Positions 22,126 to 25,950 of a DNA stretch of 25,950 nucleotides are shown here, piece after piece (the stretch's first letter is position 1; every line of letters begins with the position of its first letter). Below the pieces are notes generated by a model, which was not told where the DNA came from, made no database searches, and saw nothing but the letters and a program-made list of their open reading frames with translations. Source of the stretch: Lachnospiraceae bacterium UBA1729 (GTDB taxonomy: Bacteria > Bacillota > Clostridia > Lachnospirales > Lachnospiraceae). Location of the stretch: positions 41,793 through 67,742 of the forward strand of contig DCIJ01000103.1 of the NCBI GenBank assembly GCA_002315945.1, in the 5' to 3' direction. The position numbers and the translations under genes are program-made.

Positions 22126-23118
22126 ATGAATAAAAAAGTAGTACATGTATTAGGGGTTGCGTGTGCTGTGACTTTCGCACTTGGGATGTGCATGAGTGTG
22201 TTGGCAGCACCAAAGACTATGGTGGATGGACAGAAGTTTGATCCACAATTTTATGCAAAACAATACCCGGCGGTGAATGATCTGGCCAAAGGGGATGAGG
22301 CACTTTTATATGCCCATTATGTCAATATCGGTAAGTTGTTGAATTATCTGCCCTATGAGAATGCGCCTGTTGGTGGCGCCGCAGCTACTCAGACCGCGAC
22401 TGCAGCTGGCCAGGCGGCAAATTCTGCCCAGGCAGCAAGCAGCACAGCTCAGGCAGCAAGCAGCACAGCCCAGGCAGCGACTGCTCTTAACTCGTCAGGC
22501 ATCTCTGCTGACGGAAAATATTCCTATAGAAATAATATTTTTAACGAAGCCATGAAACATGAAAATGCGGAAAGCTATCAGTGTTTTACTAAGTATTCAT
22601 CTATTGTTAATTTGAACACTTCCAGTGCAGATTTCCAAATTGAGCGACATAACGAAGTGCAGATTGTCAGCCCAAAGATGCAACCAGGTAAGCATTACGC
22701 AACAGCAACCGAAAAACATGGCAAACAAAGCACTATTCCGTCTACACAGGTTGATTTCTATGAAGCCTTTGGAATGGATATGAAGGATGCTAAAAATAAT
22801 TGGGATGCTTCCATGAGAATGATGGCAGGCCAGGGCTTTGATCCCAATCTTGATAACTGGGTAGAAGAAAAAACTGTTGTACTCAACGAGCGAACCATTC
22901 GTCATATCTTCTATTATAAAGGACAGTGTCTGGCACTGCAGAATCTGATTGCATCCACTGATTATGATGAACTTGAACAGTCAGAGGTGAGAGTTACAAT
23001 CGATCAGGATATTGTAAATGGTGTAACACAGTATTATAACTTCAGTTTTCTTGATATAGGTATATTCTTCAAAAAGAATGGAACTGTGTATAGTACGGAT
23101 ATTACTTACACACCTTAA
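22126..23118 (+). CDS. Secreted protein of unknown function, tandem paralogue 2
   Basis: The 330-residue paralogue of the preceding gene has nearly identical upstream bases, signal peptide and F-D-P-Q-F-Y-A module, so the duplication or a later gene conversion is recent there. Its linker is 14 residues longer because of two copies of a 21-bp unit (S-S-T-A-Q-A-A type). The C-terminal domain keeps Q-V-D-F-Y-E-A-F-G-M-D-M-K-D-A-K-N-N-W-D and Y-Y-N-F-S-F-L-D, but the stretch at about 140-185 and the last 100 residues differ clearly from copy 1. Only one cysteine of the C-Y-K-G-Q-C pair remains (Y-Y-K-G-Q-C). Such a pattern suggests related but separate binding roles, or relaxed selection. A terminator follows at 23187. 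Confidence 0.85.
   Translation: MNKKVVHVLGVACAVTFALGMCMSVLAAPKTMVDGQKFDPQFYAKQYPAVNDLAKGDEALLYAHYVNIGKLLNYLPYENAPVGGAAATQTATAAGQAANSAQAASSTAQAASSTAQAATALNSSGISADGKYSYRNNIFNEAMKHENAESYQCFTKYSSIVNLNTSSADFQIERHNEVQIVSPKMQPGKHYATATEKHGKQSTIPSTQVDFYEAFGMDMKDAKNNWDASMRMMAGQGFDPNLDNWVEEKTVVLNERTIRHIFYYKGQCLALQNLIASTDYDELEQSEVRVTIDQDIVNGVTQYYNFSFLDIGIFFKKNGTVYSTDITYTP
22431..22472 (+). repeat. 21-bp tandem repeat, two units, in a coding linker
   Basis: GGCAGCAAGCAGCACAGCTC plus A, then the same 21 bases with one change (T to C), in frame. Copy 1 of the paralogous pair lacks both units. This is typical slippage-prone linker DNA. Confidence 0.85.
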
Positions 23119-23186
23119 TAAAAAAGTAAAAACAAATGCATAAAAGCAGAAAAATGAGTTAGAAAAATAAAATGTAGAAAATATTG

Positions 23187-23217
23187 AAAAAGGACTTGCT
23201 TTTGGCAGGTCTTTTTT
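23187..23217 (+). terminator. Rho-independent terminator after the secreted paralogues
   Basis: AAAAAGGACTTGC and GCAGGTCTTTTTT form a stem (with G-U pairs) around TTTTG, ending in a T run. Confidence 0.8.
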
Positions 23218-23228
23218 GTTATTATTGG

Positions 23229-23264
23229 ATTGTCGGAAACGTTACCGAAAACGATTCCGACAAT
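23229..23264. promoter_or_regulatory. Composite LacI-type operator upstream of malQ
   Basis: ATTGTCGGAA (23229-23238) and TTCCGACAAT (23255-23264) are exact 10-bp inverted arms. Inside them lie GGAAACGTTACC (23235-23246) and GAAAACGATTCC (23247-23258), two LacI-family half-palindromes with central CG spaced 12 bases apart. This is consistent with binding by the LacI-type regulator encoded after malQ. Confidence 0.7.
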
Positions 23265-23301
23265 TCGAAGACGCAACTATTATTTTCTACCACAAAGTGT
23301 G

Positions 23302-23321
23302 TGACATTGTGGCAAATGTCA
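23302..23321. promoter_or_regulatory. Second inverted repeat in the malQ leader
   Basis: TGACATT (23302-23308) and AATGTCA (23315-23321) form a perfect 7-bp inverted repeat around six bases, about 75 bases before malQ. It may be a regulator site near the promoter; I could not place a convincing -35/-10 pair here. Apart from this repeat, the operator and the upstream terminator, the 277-base gap 23119-23395 shows nothing else. Confidence 0.4.
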
Positions 23322-23395
23322 TAATACTCATCACATATCGCACGGCGTTGTGGTCAAGAAATAGCAACAAAATAAAAAAGAGAGAGGGAAATAAA

Positions 23396-24868
23396 ATGAG
23401 AAACTGTGGTGTATTACTTCCTATAACAAGTATTCCGTCCAAGTATGGTATTGGTGGATTTTCTAAGGAAGCCTATGAATTTGTGGATTTTTTGGACAAT
23501 GCCGGACAGAAGCTTTGGCAGATTCTGCCATTAGGACCTACCAGCTATGGTGATTCACCATATCAGTCCTTTTCATGTTTTGCAGGAAATCCTTATTTTA
23601 TAGATCTTGAAAAGCTGGTAGAGGAAGGACTCATCACCGCGGCAGACTGCGAGGCATCTGATTACGGTGACAATCCAATGTACGTGGATTATGCCAGAAT
23701 ATACAAGGGAAGATTCAAGCTGTTAAGAAAGGCCTTTGGGGCATGGAAGGGTGCAGACAGTGATGAATTCAAGGCCTATGTAGTTGCTAACGAAGAGTGG
23801 TTGCCCGATTATGCCCTGTTCATGGCATTAAAAAATGCTAACAAGGATAAGTGCTGGAGAGAATGGAGCGAGGATCTGCGTTTAAGAAAGGCAAGTGCGC
23901 TGGAGAATGCCAGACAGACCTATGCCAAGGACATTCTTTTTTACGAATTCCTTCAGTATAAATTTACTGTACAGTGGATGGAGTTGAAGGCTTACGCTAA
24001 CAAGAAGGGAATCCAGATAGTGGGAGATATTCCTATCTATGCAGCCTATGATTCATCTGACGTATGGGCTAATCCTGAACTTTTCCAGCTGGATGAAAAC
24101 AGAGACCCTGTTTCAGTGGCAGGTTGTCCTCCCGATGCTTTTTCAGCAGACGGACAGCTCTGGGGCAATCCTTTGTACACCTGGGAATATCACAAACAGA
24201 CCGAATTCGCATGGTGGCTCAAACGTTTTGCCAAGGTTTTTGATCTGTATGATATCGTAAGAATTGACCACTTCAGAGGTTTTGACGAGTACTTCTCAAT
24301 CAAATTTGGCGAGCCTACAGCAGCAGGCGGCCACTGGGTTAAGGGACCCGGCTACGATCTCTTTGAAGTAATGAAGAAAAAAATGGGCAAGAAGCAGGTT
24401 ATAGCAGAAGACTTAGGATATCTGACACCTTCTGTAATCAAGCTTGTTAAGAAGACAGGCTTCCCTGGAATGAAGGTCCTGTTATTTGCTTTTGACGAGA
24501 GAGAACCCTCCAACTACCTGCCTCACAATTATGGAACCAACTCTATAGTATATACAGGCACTCATGACAATGACACAATTGAGGGCTGGATTAAATCAGC
24601 GGCCAAGGCTGATGTCAGATTTGCCCGCAAATATCTCGGGGTAAAATCTAACAAGGATTTGAGAATGGCTATTATTAGATCAGGTCTCATGAGTGTAGCA
24701 GATACATTCATCGCACCTCTCCAGGATTACCTGGGATTAGACAATGCTGCAAGAATCAATCATCCCTCCACAATTGGCGACAACTGGAAGTGGAGACTGG
24801 TTCCCGGCCAGCTCACTGAGGAGAAGGCTGACGAAATGAAGGCCCTGATGAGAATGTACGCAAGATAA
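23396..24868 (+). CDS. malQ: 4-alpha-glucanotransferase (amylomaltase)
   Basis: The 490-residue protein is a GH77 amylomaltase that transfers alpha-1,4-glucan segments between maltodextrins in the cytoplasm. The family opening G-V-L-L-P-I-T-S-I-P-S-K-Y-G-I-G and Y-G-D-S-P-Y-Q are present. The catalytic residues can be placed: nucleophile Asp291 in V-R-I-D-H-F-R-G, acid/base Glu338 in I-A-E-D-L-G and transition-state Asp391 in G-T-H-D-N-D-T. Length is normal. AGAGAGGG is eight bases before ATG 23396; the open frame extends upstream to 23216, through the terminator and operator, and is not coding there. A LacI-type regulator follows 12 bases after the stop, probably in one operon, giving feedback control through the upstream operator. 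Confidence 0.97.
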   Translation: MRNCGVLLPITSIPSKYGIGGFSKEAYEFVDFLDNAGQKLWQILPLGPTSYGDSPYQSFSCFAGNPYFIDLEKLVEEGLITAADCEASDYGDNPMYVDYARIYKGRFKLLRKAFGAWKGADSDEFKAYVVANEEWLPDYALFMALKNANKDKCWREWSEDLRLRKASALENARQTYAKDILFYEFLQYKFTVQWMELKAYANKKGIQIVGDIPIYAAYDSSDVWANPELFQLDENRDPVSVAGCPPDAFSADGQLWGNPLYTWEYHKQTEFAWWLKRFAKVFDLYDIVRIDHFRGFDEYFSIKFGEPTAAGGHWVKGPGYDLFEVMKKKMGKKQVIAEDLGYLTPSVIKLVKKTGFPGMKVLLFAFDEREPSNYLPHNYGTNSIVYTGTHDNDTIEGWIKSAAKADVRFARKYLGVKSNKDLRMAIIRSGLMSVADTFIAPLQDYLGLDNAARINHPSTIGDNWKWRLVPGQLTEEKADEMKALMRMYAR

Positions 24869-24880
24869 GCGGGAAAATTA

Positions 24881-25950
24881 ATGACCAAGGAAACAATCAC
24901 AATCAAGGATATTGCCAGAATGTGCGGATGCGGTGTGAGCACTGTATCCCGCGCCCTTAATAATCACACGGACATTAATCCTGACACCAAGGAAGCAATC
25001 CTTAAATGCATTAAGGAAACTGGTTTTGTGCCCAACAGTATGGCCAGAGGCCTGAAACGTACAGAGACCAAGGCTATAGCAGTACTGATCAAAGGTATCA
25101 CCAATCCCTTTTTTACAGGTATGATCAAGGTCATCGAAGCTGAGGTTGAGAGACGGGACTATGAGATGATACTGCATTCCATCGAGTCAGGAAGTGACGG
25201 AGTGGAAGTGGCAGCGGAGCTGGTCAGGGAGAAAAAGGTCCAGGGTATCATTTTCCTGGGAGGCAGGTTTGAAGACTCGGGTGATGACCTGAAAAAGCTC
25301 CAGGTTCCCTACATCTTCAGTACAGTAGGAACAAAGCCTGAAAATCTTGATAAAAGTATGTACTCTTCAGTGGCAGTTGATGACGTGGCTGAAAGCTACA
25401 AAATTATCACCTATCTGTTGGAGCAGGGCCATGAAAAAATAGCCATTCTTACAGATACCTCCATGCGAAAGTCAAGCGTAGGTAATCTGCGAGTGGAGGG
25501 CTATAAAAAAGCTTTTTTTGATAAGGGAAAAGAAGTTGACGAGAGCCTGATTTTCTATATAAGTGATTATGTGGAAACTGATGAGTTCTTTTCGTTGAAA
25601 AACGCATATACCGTTATCAAGGAAAAACTGATGGATGAAAGATTTGCGCAGGATAGATTCACAGCGCTCTTCTGTATATCAGATCTTCTGGCAATAGGTG
25701 CCATGAAGGCAATCCGAGAGGCGGGACTTAGTATCCCGGGAGATATGTCCGTTATAGGATTCGACGGCCTGGAAATGATGGATTATGTCAGTCCCACTGT
25801 AACAACACTTGTTCAGCCAACTGCACTAATGGCCAAGGCTACAGTCGAGTTGCTGTTTGACGTGATGACAGGGCAGGGTGGCAATGAACACCTGGTGTTC
25901 CCTGGGGAGCTAATGATAAAAGAATCCACAGTGCACTGTGGGGACGGTTC
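24881..25950 (+). CDS. LacI-family transcriptional regulator, 3' end at the window edge
   Basis: The open frame of 356 codons runs to the window end without a stop. The N-terminal helix-turn-helix is clear: I-K-D-I-A-R-M-C-G-C-G-V-S-T-V-S-R-A-L-N (about residues 8-27), then the hinge helix F-V-P-N-S-M-A-R-G-L. The periplasmic-binding-like sensor domain follows, with N-P-F-F near residue 72, C-I-S-D-L-L-A-I-G near 265 and the conserved V-I-G-F-D-G near 290. LacI proteins are usually about 330-345 residues and end near P-G-E-L-x-x-x-E-S-T. Here E-S-T is followed by V-H-C-G-D-G from another GGGGACGG-type sequence, so the native end is replaced or extended. Its position after malQ suggests a MalR-like maltodextrin repressor; the effector is not known. 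Confidence 0.92.
   Translation, partial: MTKETITIKDIARMCGCGVSTVSRALNNHTDINPDTKEAILKCIKETGFVPNSMARGLKRTETKAIAVLIKGITNPFFTGMIKVIEAEVERRDYEMILHSIESGSDGVEVAAELVREKKVQGIIFLGGRFEDSGDDLKKLQVPYIFSTVGTKPENLDKSMYSSVAVDDVAESYKIITYLLEQGHEKIAILTDTSMRKSSVGNLRVEGYKKAFFDKGKEVDESLIFYISDYVETDEFFSLKNAYTVIKEKLMDERFAQDRFTALFCISDLLAIGAMKAIREAGLSIPGDMSVIGFDGLEMMDYVSPTVTTLVQPTALMAKATVELLFDVMTGQGGNEHLVFPGELMIKESTVHCGDG
25939..25950. repeat. GGGGACGG-type repeat at the right window edge
   Basis: TGGGGACGGTTC at the very end resembles the core of another widespread REP-type sequence. It lies within the 3' end of the LacI-family gene. Too little is visible to class it. Confidence 0.4.

Noticed and set aside
23216..23395. 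Longer malQ start at 23216
   Set aside because: This extension covers the terminator and the operator palindromes; family homology begins at 23396.
1..25950. CRISPR array, tRNA, rRNA or complete insertion sequence
   Set aside because: No regularly spaced direct repeats, cloverleaf sequences, rRNA segments or transposase frames were seen; the palindromic repeats are dispersed singly.

Overview
The window reads as chromosomal DNA of a low-GC Gram-positive anaerobe, most likely a member of the Lachnospiraceae (Clostridia). The supporting signs are strong GGAGG-type ribosome binding sites, AT-rich codons, a perfect CIRCE box in front of clpB, a DUF5684-type membrane protein, a clostridial polyferredoxin-like membrane protein, and secreted proteins with the 'FDPxFYA..YP.V..' N-terminal module common in that family. 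No rRNA, tRNA, CRISPR array or complete transposon was seen.

Region 1 (1-9940) is a patchwork of small, mostly independent transcription units: three membrane-protein genes, a RelB-YoeB toxin-antitoxin pair, a secreted GH3 beta-N-acetylhexosaminidase, a GNAT acetyltransferase overlapping a glycosyltransferase-like gene, a convergent 4Fe-4S membrane protein, an NmrA/QorB-like oxidoreductase behind a perfect 16-bp operator palindrome, a PAP2 phosphatase, a YczE/DUF6198-like membrane protein, a DUF554 protein and a small lipoprotein. It is punctuated by a family of GGGGACGGGG palindromic repeats: full copies of 84, 84 and 64 bp plus five half or decayed copies. These repeats sit directly at gene ends and starts, and several supply stop codons or extra residues to the neighbouring proteins.

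Region 2 (about 9940-14100) looks like accessory DNA containing gene remnants. It holds a perfect 15-bp hairpin and a 19-codon gene stub, a GNAT gene, a membrane protein of richer base composition, a PAS-domain protein, a Phd-type antitoxin whose toxin survives only as 15 codons, a frameshifted zinc-ribbon gene, and a RhuM-family gene truncated at both ends and closed by a strong terminator.

Region 3 (14110-25950) is ordinary core genome: HrcA/CIRCE-controlled clpB, carB without carA, an ArsP_2-type metal efflux permease, two tandem paralogous secreted proteins of unknown function, and malQ followed by a LacI-family regulator that runs off the window. A composite LacI-type operator lies in front of malQ and fits control by that regulator.

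I did not find a convincing new multi-gene system. The most unusual material is the palindromic repeat family, especially two flanking copies whose interiors are exact inversions of each other inside identically oriented ends, and its direct effect on the coding ends of neighbouring genes. The tandem secreted paralogues come second.
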